A stretch of DNA of 64,000 nucleotides from JBAOHV01 sp963714875 (GTDB taxonomy: Bacteria > Actinomycetota > Acidimicrobiia > Acidimicrobiales > Microtrichaceae): positions 496,001 to 560,000 of the forward strand of contig CAVQQI010000011.1 of assembly GCA_963714875.1 (NCBI GenBank), in the 5' to 3' direction. Made by a program: the position numbers and the translations under genes. Positions within the stretch are counted from its first letter, which is position 1, and each line of letters begins with the position of its first letter. The notes beneath the pieces were generated by a model. That model worked only from the letters and a program-made list of their open reading frames with translations. It was not told the origin of the DNA and did no database searches. Shown piece after piece: positions 17,137-26,427 of the stretch.

Positions 17137-17699
17137 ATCATCCCCAGTTCCAGGCGTGCGACGTCGGACAGCCGGGAGGCGTCCCACGGGGGGTCGAAGA
17201 CCAGGTTGACCTGGGCCGCCTCGACACCTGGGATCGCGGCGACCGCGTCGTGCAGGTCCTGGCGCAGGATGTCACCCATGCCACAGAACGGCGCGGTGAC
17301 CGACATGTCGATCTCGACCCGCCACGCGCCGTTGTCGAGCTGCTCGGTGTCCACCCGGTAGACGAGGCCCAGCTCGACGATGTCGACGGGGATCTCGGGA
17401 TCGAACACGGTGGACGCGGCGGCCCACACGAGGGACTCGTCGAAGTCCGAGGGATCGCCGATGCTGTCGGCACCCTGCGGGTCGATGAACCCGAAGTCGA
17501 TCGAGTCCTGCGGGGACAGCCGCGCCATCTCGCCGTCGGTGGTGGTCACCGTCGCAGTGCCACCGAGGGCCTGCAGCAAGGTGACGCGGGTGCCTTCGGC
17601 CAGCGCCTTGTGGTGTCCGGCCGGCACGACCGTCACCTCGACGTCGCGGGGAAGGGTGAACAGCCGCGTGGCACCGATGTTGACCGGTTGCTCACCCAT
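17133..17699 (-). CDS. sufT: SufT-type Fe-S assembly factor
   Basis: A 188-residue protein: residues 1-85 are a small beta-rich N-terminal region, and about 88-180 form a MIP18/DUF59 domain (FDPEIPVDIVELGLVY; MSVTAPFCGMGDILRQD; VNLVFDPPWDASRLSDVARLELG). SufT supports Fe-S protein maturation under high demand. ATG at 17699 overlaps the sufD end by 8 bp, and the stop overlaps mrp by 4 bp, so it sits in the middle of a tightly packed operon. Confidence 0.88.
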   Translation of the reverse strand: MGEQPVNIGATRLFTLPRDVEVTVVPAGHHKALAEGTRVTLLQALGGTATVTTTDGEMARLSPQDSIDFGFIDPQGADSIGDPSDFDESLVWAAASTVFDPEIPVDIVELGLVYRVDTEQLDNGAWRVEIDMSVTAPFCGMGDILRQDLHDAVAAIPGVEAAQVNLVFDPPWDASRLSDVARLELGMM

Positions 17700-18959
17700 C
17701 GCGGTCCAACCTGAGTCGGTGCTCGATCCAACTGCGCAACCCGGCGAGGTCGAGCTCTTCCACGACCTGCTCGGCGAAGCCCCTGACCAGCAGACGTCGG
17801 GCGTCGGCCTCTGCGATGCCCCGGGAGCGCAGGTAGTACATCGCGGTGTCGTCGAGCTCGCCGACCGTGGCGCCGTGCTTGCAGACCACCTCATCGGTGA
17901 GGATCTCCAGGCGGGGCTGCGTGTTGACCTCGGCGCGACGTGACAACAGCAGGTTGTCGTTGGACTGCTCGGCATCCGCGCCACCGGCTCCCGGTCGCAC
18001 GTCGATGCCGCCGTTGAACACGCCGGTGCTCTCGTCGTCCAGCACGCCCCGGTAGGACTGTCGACTGGTGCAGTCCACTGCGTCGTGGATGACGGTGATC
18101 TGCTGGTCGAGCGTCTGCTCGCCGAACCCGAAGTACAGCCCCGACAGCTCCGCGGTGGCGCCCGCTCCGGCCAACCTCACGTCGTAGGCAAGGCGCCCGT
18201 ACCGGGCGCCGAGGTTGAACGACCGTGCCCGCAGCACGCTGCGCTCCTGCAGGGTCGCCTCGACCCGTGACAGCTGGATCTGGGTGTCCGGCACGTCCTG
18301 GGCGACGATGTGCTCGAGCGTCGCGTTCTCGCCGAGGGCGATGGTGGTGCGGGTGTTGGATCCCGAGAACTCCGGACCGGCACCGATGCGGGTCTCGACG
18401 ACGGTGGCAGCGGCATCCTCACCCAGGTGGATCACCGCACCACTGCACCAGGCGTTCGGCGCAGCGGTGTCGTGCGCGGTGCCGGCGAGCACGATGAGGA
18501 CCAGATGGACGGGGGCATCGGTGCGGTGGCCGGGGTCCAGGTGGATCGCCACACCGTCGGTGCCGAACGCGACGTTCAACGCGACGAACGCGTCGGCGAG
18601 CTCATCGCTGTCCTGGCCGATGTGCGCAGCGACCAGGTCGGGGCGCACATCGGCAGCGGTGGAGAGCGACGACACCTGCATGCCGACGGGCAGTGCGGCC
18701 AGGTCGGACAGGTCCTGGCGGAACACGCCGTTGACCACCACGACCCTGGGGCCGTCGAGCTCGGGGATCTGCTCGAGGACCTCCGCGGGCACCGCCGGCT
18801 GGTCCCCTGCGACGGGTCCGAACCGCAGCTGGGCCAGTTCGGCGTGGGGCGCATACCGCCATGCCTCGTCGCGCTTGGTCGGACGGGCGATCCCGCTCAG
18901 GGCCTCGATCTGGTCCGGGGCGGGTCGACGCACCTCGGGCGCGGTCGTTGCGCCCGCCG

Positions 18960-18963
<4 letters not shown>
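17692..18963 (-). CDS. sufD: Fe-S assembly scaffold subunit SufD
   Basis: A 423-residue SufB/SufD-family protein. The C-terminal beta-helix core ends in the family hallmark SNDNLLLSRRAEVNTQPRLEI and VVCKHGATVGELDDTAMYYLRSRGI, where the cysteine and histidine are the conserved pair. With SufB and SufC it builds Fe-S clusters in the cytoplasm. GTG start at 18963 overlaps the sufC stop (GTGA). Confidence 0.95.
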
Positions 18964-19744
<781 letters not shown>

Positions 19745-19745
<1 letters not shown>

Positions 19746-21187
19746 CAGCCGACACTTCCTTCCAGGCTCACGCTCAGCAGTCGCTGAGCTTCCACGGCGA
19801 ACTCCATCGGGAGCTCGTTGAAGACCTCCCGGCAGAAGCCGTTGACGATCATCGACATGGCATCTTCTTCGGACATGCCACGCTGACGGCAGTAGTACAG
19901 CTGGTCCTCGCCGACGGTCGACGTGGAGGCCTCGTGTTCGATCTGCGCAGTGGGGTTCTTCGCCTCGATGTAGGGAATCGTGTGCGCACCGCAGTCGGAT
20001 CCCAGCAGCAGCGAGTCGCACTGGGTGTAGTTGCGGGCGTTCTCGGCCGAGCGCAGCACCTTGACCAGCCCCCGGTAGGTGTTCTGGCCCTGCCCTGTCG
20101 AGATGCCCTTCGAGATGATGCTGCTGGTGGTGTCGGCGCCGATGTGGATCATCTTCGTGCCGGTGTCGGCCTGCTGGCGCTTGGCGGAGAGTGCCACCGA
20201 GTAGAACTCGCCCACCGAGCGGTCACCCTGGAGGATGACGCTGGGGTACTTCCAGGTGATGGCCGAGCCGGTCTCGACCTGGGTCCAGGAGATCTTGGCG
20301 TCGGTGTGTGCCCGGCCCCGCTTGGTGACGAAGTTGTAGATGCCGCCGACGCCGTTCTCGTCGCCGGGGTACCAGTTCTGCACGGTGGAGTACTTGATCT
20401 CGGCGCGGTCCTTGGCGACGAGCTCGACCACCGCTGCGTGCAGCTGGTTCTCGTCACGCTGCGGGGCGGTGCAACCCTCCAGGTACGAGACGTGGGAGTC
20501 GTCCTCGGCGACGATCAGTGTTCGTTCGAACTGACCGGTGTTCTGGGAGTTGATGCGGAAGTAGGTCGACAGCTCCATCGGGCACCGCACGCCCTTGGGG
20601 ATGTAGCAGAACGAACCGTCGGAGAAGACCGCCGAGTTGAGCGCGGCGAAGAAGTTGTCGCGCACCGGCACCACCGAGCCCAGGTGCTCGCGCACCAGGT
20701 CGGGGTGGTCCTGCACCGCCTCGGAGAACGAGCAGAAGATCACGCCGGCCTCGGCGAGCGTCTCCTTGAAGGTGGTGGTGACCGAGACCGAGTCGACGAT
20801 GGCGTCGACCGCGACGTTGCTGAGCATCTTCTGCTCGTGCAGCGGGATGCCGAGCTTGTCGAACATGTCTCGGATGTCGGGATCGACGTCGTCCATGCTG
20901 TCGAGCACCGGCTTGGACTTGGGCGCGGCCCAGTAGCTGATGGCCTGGTAGTCGATGGGTGCGATCTGCAGCTTCGCCCAGTCGGGCTCCTCCATGGCCG
21001 TCCACGCCGCGTAGGCCTTGAGCCGCCACTCGAGGAGCCACTCGGGCTCGTCCTTCTTGGCCGAGATCAGCCGGACCGTGTCCTCGGTCAGGCCGGGGGG
21101 CGCGATGTCGGTGTCGAGCTCGGTGCTGAAGCCGTATTCGTAACCGGCGTCGACCAGTTCCTCGATCTCTCGCAGTGTCTCGCTCAT
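19745..21187 (-). CDS. sufB: Fe-S assembly scaffold SufB
   Basis: A 480-residue SufB: GVIFCSFSEAV, SDGSFCYIPKGVRCPMELSTYFRIN, the central beta-helix, and YTQCDSLLLGSDCGAHTIPYIEAKNP with the conserved Cys pair, ending EHEASTSTVGEDQLYYCRQRG. No intein interrupts it, unlike some mycobacterial SufB. ATG at 21187 follows AGAGGA. It is the first gene of the operon and is read from a promoter that overlaps the SufR operator candidate. Cysteine desulfurase (sufS) and sufU are not in the window. Confidence 0.97.
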
Positions 21188-21273
21188 CCAAGGTCCTCTC
21201 GGCCAGCGGGGTGGGGCGTCGGCTCGTGCAGATCGGGCGCTCGCCCGGTGGTTCCGGCGGCCCTGCACGCCTT

Positions 21274-21303
21274 GTACTAGCAGGGATCCGCTCGGTTCTG
21301 CAA
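21274..21303 (-). promoter_or_regulatory. Promoter of the suf operon
   Basis: On the minus strand a TTGCAG -35 (21303-21298), an 18-nt spacer and an extended -10, TGC-TAGTAC (TAGTAC at 21279-21274). The -35 lies inside the palindrome 21296-21319, so a bound repressor would block it. Confidence 0.6.
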
Positions 21304-21319
21304 GATTCACCTTGCAGAA
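21296..21319. promoter_or_regulatory. SufR operator candidate
   Basis: TTCTGCAAG-N6-CTTGCAGAA, a perfect inverted repeat with 9-bp arms, in the 168-bp gap between sufB and sufR. It covers the -35 of sufB and lies just upstream of the sufR promoter, so one dimer could control both. Confidence 0.75.
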
Positions 21320-21342
21320 TAGCGCAACGGCGTCGCCGCTGT

Positions 21343-21348
21343 TACGAT
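21343..21348 (+). promoter_or_regulatory. -10 hexamer of sufR (leaderless)
   Basis: TACGAT, 7 nt before the GTG at 21356. The sufR mRNA is probably leaderless. Confidence 0.55.
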
Positions 21349-21355
21349 CCGTTCC

Positions 21356-21994
21356 GTGGCTACCGCAACCACTGCTCTGTCGACAACTCAGCGACGTGTG
21401 CTCACCGAGGTGAAGCGTCGCGGTGAAGCGACCGCGGACGACCTCGCCACGGCCTTGGAGATCTCCTCGAGCGCCGTGCGTCAGCACCTGGGTGCATTGC
21501 GTGTCGCAGGGTTCGTCGCGGCTCGCCAGGAGCGCGGCCAGCCCGGTCGACCGGCCGACGTCTACCACGCGACCGAGCTGACCGAGTCGTTGTTCGTCAC
21601 GCCCGACGGGAGCCTGTCGATCGAGCTGCTCGGCCACATCGAGGAGGAGGACCCCGAGCTGGTCACCCGGGTGTTCGAGCGTCGACGGCGCCGCCTGGTG
21701 GCCGAGGCCGACTCCCAGCTCGCCGGCACACCGCTCGAGGAGCGGGTCGAGCGGCTCACCGCGCTGCTCGACACGCAGGGCTACCTCGCTGACTGCGAGC
21801 AACTCGGCGAGGGCCACTTCCGCATCAACCTGCACAGCTGCGCCATCTGGTCGGTGGCCAGCCGCTATCGCCAGGCCTGCACCGGCGAGCTCGAGTTCCT
21901 GCGGGAACTGATCCCCGGTGCGACCGTCGAGCGGGTGTCGCTGAAGACCGCGGGTGCGCACACGTGCGCCTACGACGTGACGTTGCCCGTCTGA
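21356..21994 (+). CDS. sufR: SufR-type Fe-S-sensing transcription regulator
   Basis: A 212-residue protein with an N-terminal winged helix (about residues 8-75, RRGEATADDLATALEISSSAVRQHL and the wing QERGQPGRPA). Four cysteines lie in the C-terminal half at 147, 162, 175 and 204. The C-x12-C spacing of 162 and 175 is that reported for SufR cluster ligands, and C204 is a likely third. The Fe-S form represses the suf genes. It is divergent from sufB with a shared palindrome, which fits self- and operon control. GTG start at 21356. Confidence 0.92.
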   Translation: MATATTALSTTQRRVLTEVKRRGEATADDLATALEISSSAVRQHLGALRVAGFVAARQERGQPGRPADVYHATELTESLFVTPDGSLSIELLGHIEEEDPELVTRVFERRRRRLVAEADSQLAGTPLEERVERLTALLDTQGYLADCEQLGEGHFRINLHSCAIWSVASRYRQACTGELEFLRELIPGATVERVSLKTAGAHTCAYDVTLPV

Positions 21995-22072
21995 CGCACC
22001 ACGCCTGCACGGTCGAGACGTGCCGGGCGGACGCATCGTGACCTATGGCTCTGCACTCGGGCGGGCCAGCGC

Positions 22073-23923
22073 GTGAGACTGCTCCACATGCACCGAGCCC
22101 CAGTGATCGTGGTCGGAGTGGACCACTCCGACGCGTCCGCCCGAGCCCTCCGCTTCGCAGCGGCAGAAGCCGATCGGCGCGGCGCCCGACTCGAGGTCCT
22201 GTGGGCATGGGGCGACTCCCCCGCGTCGGGCGGGAGGGATGGCGCCGTCGACGCCGTCGAGCTCCAGTCGTGGGCCCGACGCGAGCTGGAGACGCTCGTC
22301 GTCGACGTCCTGGGTGAGTTGGAGCCCGCGACCGTGGTGGTTGCCGTGCCGGATACGCCGGTGGACGCATTGGTGCGGTCGGGACGACACGCCGACCTGC
22401 TCGTGGTCGGCGCCCGTGGTGCCGGCGGGTTCGCGGGACTTCGACTGGGTTCGGTCAGTCGACGGGTCGCCGCTCGTGCGTCGTGCCCGGTCGTGATCGT
22501 CCCTGCAGCATCGGCCGACGACGACGCCGGTGCCGACGGGACGACCGGACCACAGATCGCCGTGGGGGTCGACGGGTCCGACACGGCCCAGGCCGCGCTG
22601 CGCTGGGCGCTCGAGGCTGCACCGATGTGGGACGCCTCGGTGCTCGCTGTGCACGGATGGGGACCACCACCCGCTCCGAGCCCCCAGCTCGCCTACCTGG
22701 CGGCCGCCACCGAGGCCATCGGCCGCCGGGCAGCGATGATCACCGACGCCGCGGTCGAGCTCGCCGCAGCGACCTCGCCGGATGTCACGGTGACCTCCGA
22801 GAGCGTCCCGACCAGTGCGGCGTCCGCGCTCGTTGCAGCGTCGAGGGACGCCTCGCTCGTGGTCGTCGGGTCCCGTGGCCTGGGGCGGTTGGCCGGGGCA
22901 CTGCTCGGCTCGGTGACACAGCAGATCGCCGGCCACGCCAGCTGTCCAGTCGTGGTGGTCCCCTCCGGTTGGCGCCCTGCAGAGGATCGCGATGCGTCCG
23001 CGCAGCCCAGTGCACCGGAGCAGGAGCCGGCGGAGGACGCTCGGCGCGTGGTGGTCGGGATCGACTCGAGTGCTCCCTCGGAGGGCCTCGTCCTGACCAC
23101 AGCGGCTGCCGAGGCCCGGCTGCGTGACGCACGCCTCGACGTCGTGTCGGTGTGGACCTATCCACCCATGTCGTCCGAAGAACGCATGATGGTCTCCGCT
23201 GAACAGGTCGGCAGCGAGGCGCAGCTGGTCGCGGCCCGTCACGTCGACGACGCGCTCGGCCCGCAGGACCAGCGAGATCTCGAGGTCCGGCTGAACGTCC
23301 TCAGAGCGGCTCCGGTCAGGGCACTGCTCGACGCTGCGGAGCACAGCGAGCTGCTGGTCGTCGGACGTCGCGACAAGTCCCGCCTGCGCCACCTCCTGCT
23401 CGGCTCCGTCGCTGACCAGTGCGTTCGCCATGCGTCATGTCCCACGATGATCGTGCCGCATGCCGAGGACGCCGGCACGTGGGAGGGGCCGATCGTCGTC
23501 GGCGTCGACGGATCCAGCAACTCGCTCCATGCGCTCGAATGGGCCGGCAACGCAGCGACCCTGCACCGGCTCCCCCTGATCGTGGTCTCCGCCTGGGCCG
23601 TGCCGGCACTCGATCCCTCTGCCACCGCGGCCGGTGTGCCCGACATGGACCGGGCCGAAGCCGATGCGCTCGAACAACTGGACGCGTGGACCGCAACGGC
23701 GGTATCCGCCGACGTCGAGGTCACACCCCGCGTGAGATGGGGCAACCCCGCCGAGGCCATCCTCGGCGAAGCAGCGACGGCGTCGATGGTCGTGGTCGGC
23801 GCCAGGGGACGCGGGGGCTTCGCCGGCCTGGTGCTGGGTTCGGCCAGCAGGGAGATCGTGCACCGGGCACCCTGTCCGGTGGTCGTGCTGCCCCCACCGC
23901 CGGAGACCGACCCCGCCGCCTGA
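22073..23923 (+). CDS. Universal stress protein with four tandem Usp domains
   Basis: A 616-residue protein made of four consecutive Usp domains (about residues 8-150, 158-318, 335-475 and 485-612). Domains 1, 2 and 4 carry the ATP-binding pattern G-x2-G-x9-G-S (GARGAGG...LGSVS, GSRGLGR...LGSVT, GARGRGG...LGSAS). Domain 3 has GRRDKSR...LGSVA, missing the second glycine, so it probably does not bind ATP well. Usp proteins normally have one or two domains. The start may be GTG 22073 or the ATG 22088. It lies 78 bp after sufR. Role: probably ATP-linked stress or redox adaptation. Confidence 0.9.
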   Translation: MRLLHMHRAPVIVVGVDHSDASARALRFAAAEADRRGARLEVLWAWGDSPASGGRDGAVDAVELQSWARRELETLVVDVLGELEPATVVVAVPDTPVDALVRSGRHADLLVVGARGAGGFAGLRLGSVSRRVAARASCPVVIVPAASADDDAGADGTTGPQIAVGVDGSDTAQAALRWALEAAPMWDASVLAVHGWGPPPAPSPQLAYLAAATEAIGRRAAMITDAAVELAAATSPDVTVTSESVPTSAASALVAASRDASLVVVGSRGLGRLAGALLGSVTQQIAGHASCPVVVVPSGWRPAEDRDASAQPSAPEQEPAEDARRVVVGIDSSAPSEGLVLTTAAAEARLRDARLDVVSVWTYPPMSSEERMMVSAEQVGSEAQLVAARHVDDALGPQDQRDLEVRLNVLRAAPVRALLDAAEHSELLVVGRRDKSRLRHLLLGSVADQCVRHASCPTMIVPHAEDAGTWEGPIVVGVDGSSNSLHALEWAGNAATLHRLPLIVVSAWAVPALDPSATAAGVPDMDRAEADALEQLDAWTATAVSADVEVTPRVRWGNPAEAILGEAATASMVVVGARGRGGFAGLVLGSASREIVHRAPCPVVVLPPPPETDPAA

Positions 23924-24020
23924 GCCGCCGCGTCGGCCGGCGTCGCGGGCGGAGTCACGCCGAGTCGCCTCGCCTTCGCCGGCTGATCCCCTCGTCACGC
24001 GCTGAGCAGGCTCGGCGGGA

Positions 24021-24365
24021 TCAGCGACGGGCTCGGGCTCGGTTCGATCGGAACGCGCCCGAGGAACCGATCGACAGGATCGAACCGGACGACCCGATCG
24101 ACAGGATCGAACCGGACGACCCGATCGACAGGATCGAACCGGACGACCCGATCGAAAGGATCGAACCGGCGGATCCGATCGATCCGACGCTCAGCACGCT
24201 GAGGACCGAACCAGCACTTGCCGCCGACCACGCCGAGTACACCGAGAGTGCCGACTCGACGCTGCGGTGGCTCCGCCATGAGCGTCCCACGCTCCGGTGC
24301 ACGCCTGTGCCCACGGAGCTGCCCCGGGAGCCGACCGAGGGAGGGCGAGGGTGGGTATCGATCAT
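24021..24365 (-). CDS. Serine-triad repeat protein (unknown function)
   Basis: A 114-residue protein in which every third residue from position 29 to 101 is Ser: 25 consecutive x-x-S triads (for example ALS-VYS-AWS-AAS and later ILS-IGS-SGS), followed by an arginine-rich tail (FRSNRARARR). The pattern is kept in residues 29-63, where the DNA is not repetitive, which argues that this minus-strand frame is the coding one. Residues 67-101 come from a 27-bp tandem repeat. ATG at 24365; a TAGGGT -10-like hexamer (24378-24373) ends 7 nt upstream, giving a leaderless mRNA. Such a strict three-residue period suggests a helical or beta-solenoid fold. It follows the YrhK-like gene. Confidence 0.6.
   Translation of the reverse strand: MIDTHPRPPSVGSRGSSVGTGVHRSVGRSWRSHRSVESALSVYSAWSAASAGSVLSVLSVGSIGSAGSILSIGSSGSILSIGSSGSILSIGSSGSILSIGSSGAFRSNRARARR
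24067..24174. repeat. 27-bp tandem repeat, four copies
   Basis: Copies at 24067-24093, 24094-24120, 24121-24147 and 24148-24174; the first three are identical and the fourth has a few changes. The unit is nine codons, so copy-number change keeps all frames open on both strands. Confidence 0.95.
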
Positions 24366-24372
24366 GGGTGAG

Positions 24373-24378
24373 ACCCTA
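24373..24378 (-). promoter_or_regulatory. -10 hexamer of the serine-triad gene (leaderless)
   Basis: TAGGGT on the minus strand, 7 nt from the ATG at 24365, in the 31-bp gap after the YrhK-like gene. Confidence 0.45.
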
Positions 24379-24396
24379 GGACCAGCCGGAGCCCGC

Positions 24397-25329
24397 TCAG
24401 CTGCCTGATGGGTCCGGCCCACTGTCGCGTGCGGACTCCACCGGCAGGAGCACCGCGCCGATGAGGAAGCAACATGCGCCGATGAAGGTCCCCGCGTTGA
24501 CCAGCGGAACGTTCGCGATCTGACCGTCGCTGCGCAGGTAGCGCGAGGCCACTGCCGCAACCCCGAACGCAACCGAGCCGACCAGGTTCACTGCGGTGAT
24601 GCGCCAGCCGACCGAACCGTCCGATCGTGGCACCAGGCCGCGGTTGAGCTCGGAGTACGCGAGCCAGCTGGCGACCAGGAAGCAGATCGAGCCGACCACG
24701 TCGGGCGCCCAGATCAGCCGTCGCTGCTGTTCGAGGCTGAGCGCGTCCCGGGTCGCGGCGAAGGTCGTGAGATTGAAGAACAGCGTCCCCACCAGCTGCA
24801 CGATGGCCGCCCACCAGTCCAGCCGGCGGGGGGTCCACCCGAGCAACGACGCCAGACGTCCCGGGCGGGCGGAGTCGGCGAGCACGCCGCCCGGAGCTGC
24901 CAGCGTCTCGTGGAACTGCAGGTAGGACGCCGTGGTGAAGAAGATCGAACCCACGAAGAAGGTGGCGCCGAGGGCGGTCGGACTGACCGCATCGAAGTAG
25001 AGCGGGAGCGACCCCAGGGCGAAGCAGGTCGCTCCGATCGCGAACAGCGCACCCATCCACCAGCTGAGCGGGTTCGGGCGCCCTCCCCACCGGTCCTCGA
25101 TCGCCGCCAGACGGTGGCCGTCGGCCAGCCGCAGGCTCAGTCGCTTCCGCTGGCGTCGAGAATTCCACTCGACTTCTGTGCCGTCGGGTCGCTCGAGGAC
25201 CGCCCTGGTGGTGAAACCCAGCGGTCCGCTCTCCCGGACGACGCGCCATCCTTCGGGGAGCTCCGGGAGCGATGCTCCGCGGGGTCCGCCACGGGACGGG
25301 TCGGCAGCACTCGGCGTGGACTCGGTCAT
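24397..25329 (-). CDS. YrhK-like multispan membrane protein
   Basis: A 310-residue protein with a soluble N-terminus (about 75 residues) and about seven hydrophobic segments. Repeated elements such as GATFFVGSIFFTTASYLQF, ATRDALSLEQQRRLIWAPDVVGSICFLVASWLAY and INAGTFIGACCFLIGAVLL-like stretches resemble the YrhK domain, an uncharacterised membrane domain. ATG at 25329 follows GGGAG. Function unknown. The serine-triad gene lies 31 bp downstream on the same strand. Confidence 0.7.
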   Translation of the reverse strand: MTESTPSAADPSRGGPRGASLPELPEGWRVVRESGPLGFTTRAVLERPDGTEVEWNSRRQRKRLSLRLADGHRLAAIEDRWGGRPNPLSWWMGALFAIGATCFALGSLPLYFDAVSPTALGATFFVGSIFFTTASYLQFHETLAAPGGVLADSARPGRLASLLGWTPRRLDWWAAIVQLVGTLFFNLTTFAATRDALSLEQQRRLIWAPDVVGSICFLVASWLAYSELNRGLVPRSDGSVGWRITAVNLVGSVAFGVAAVASRYLRSDGQIANVPLVNAGTFIGACCFLIGAVLLPVESARDSGPDPSGS

Positions 25330-25395
25330 CGGAGCGCTCCCGGAGATGAGGTGATCGAGGCCGTGGAGCAGTCCGTCCCAGCCCGTGTACGCCGA

Positions 25396-26427
25396 TCAGG
25401 GTAGGAGGACCAGCTTGCCGACGAAATCCTTGTCCACGAACCTCGCCTGGGCACCAGCGATGTCGACGAGCGGGTAGGTGTCGGCCACCAACGGGAGGAT
25501 CCCGCCCGAGACTGCGATCTCCGCCAGCTCGGCGAAATCTCCCCACGTGTGCATCGTCGACCCGATGATCCGGCGGTGGTGCAGATAGAGGCGGCGGAGG
25601 TCGAACGGCACCACGGGTCCGGCGATCGCGCCGGCGGTCACCAGTCGACCGCCGGTGCGGAGCCGGTCGAGGACCATCGGGAACTCCTCCCCGCCGACGA
25701 CGTCCACGACGGCGTCCACCGGCGCCAGGGCCGACACGTCGTCGACACCACGCGCCGAGATCTCGGTCGCCCCCAACGACGTCACCAGGTCGCGCTGTGG
25801 CTCGCTGGTCCGGGCCACCACCTCGCAGCCACGGTGCACCAGGAGCTGCAGGGCCGCAACGCCCACGCCCCCCGATGCGCCCGTCACCAGGACTCGCTCC
25901 CCCGCCACACATCCGGCCCGGTTGAGCATGCCGAGCGCGGTGCCGTAGGCGGTCGGCAGGCACGCCAGCTGTGTCGAGGACAACGTCGACGCCGTGACGT
26001 CGTGGAGCTGGTCCTGACTGCACACATGGAACTGGGCGAACCCGCCGTCGACCTCGCTGCCGACGATGCGGTCGGGGTAGCCGTCGCGGTAGCTGGCGGC
26101 CGGATCGACGATCACGCGCCGTCCCACCCACCCGGCGTCGACGCCGTGACCGACCTCGACCACCTCTCCGGCGATGTCGATCCCCTGGATCCGGGGGAAG
26201 TCGAGCGGCACTCCCTTCCACCCGACGACGGCATCGGGGTCGGCCGCAGTCCCGTAGGCGCCCTCTCTGGTCCAGATGTCGGTGTTGTTGACCGATGCGG
26301 CGAGCACCCGCACCAGGGCGGTTCCGGGACCGACCGTCGGTCGGGGCCAGTCGTGGTGCAGCTCGAGTCGGTCCGGACCACCGTGACCGACCGTGACCGC
26401 AGCGGTCATCATCTCGGAACCGCTCAC
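25396..26427 (-). CDS. Zinc-free MDR-family oxidoreductase (quinone reductase-like)
   Basis: A 343-residue medium-chain dehydrogenase/reductase. The GroES-like half has ASVNNTDIWTREG in place of the zinc-binding Cys region, and the Rossmann half carries VLVTGASGGVGVAALQL (NADPH motif) and VDAVVDVVGGEEF. It should reduce an enone or quinone with NADPH. A GTG at 26427 is chosen because it overlaps the upstream stop (GTGA) and AGGAG lies 10 nt before it; ATG 26412 or 26409 are alternatives. It is coupled to the radical SAM gene. Confidence 0.82.
   Translation of the reverse strand: MSGSEMMTAAVTVGHGGPDRLELHHDWPRPTVGPGTALVRVLAASVNNTDIWTREGAYGTAADPDAVVGWKGVPLDFPRIQGIDIAGEVVEVGHGVDAGWVGRRVIVDPAASYRDGYPDRIVGSEVDGGFAQFHVCSQDQLHDVTASTLSSTQLACLPTAYGTALGMLNRAGCVAGERVLVTGASGGVGVAALQLLVHRGCEVVARTSEPQRDLVTSLGATEISARGVDDVSALAPVDAVVDVVGGEEFPMVLDRLRTGGRLVTAGAIAGPVVPFDLRRLYLHHRRIIGSTMHTWGDFAELAEIAVSGGILPLVADTYPLVDIAGAQARFVDKDFVGKLVLLP

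Noticed and set aside
24067..24174. CRISPR array
   Set aside because: Copies are directly adjacent with no spacers, and there are no cas genes in the window.
24021..24408. Plus-strand frame with PIDRIEPDD repeats as a gene
   Set aside because: No usable start codon or ribosome site precedes the repeats in that frame, and the non-repeat part has no pattern, while the minus-strand frame keeps its serine triads throughout.
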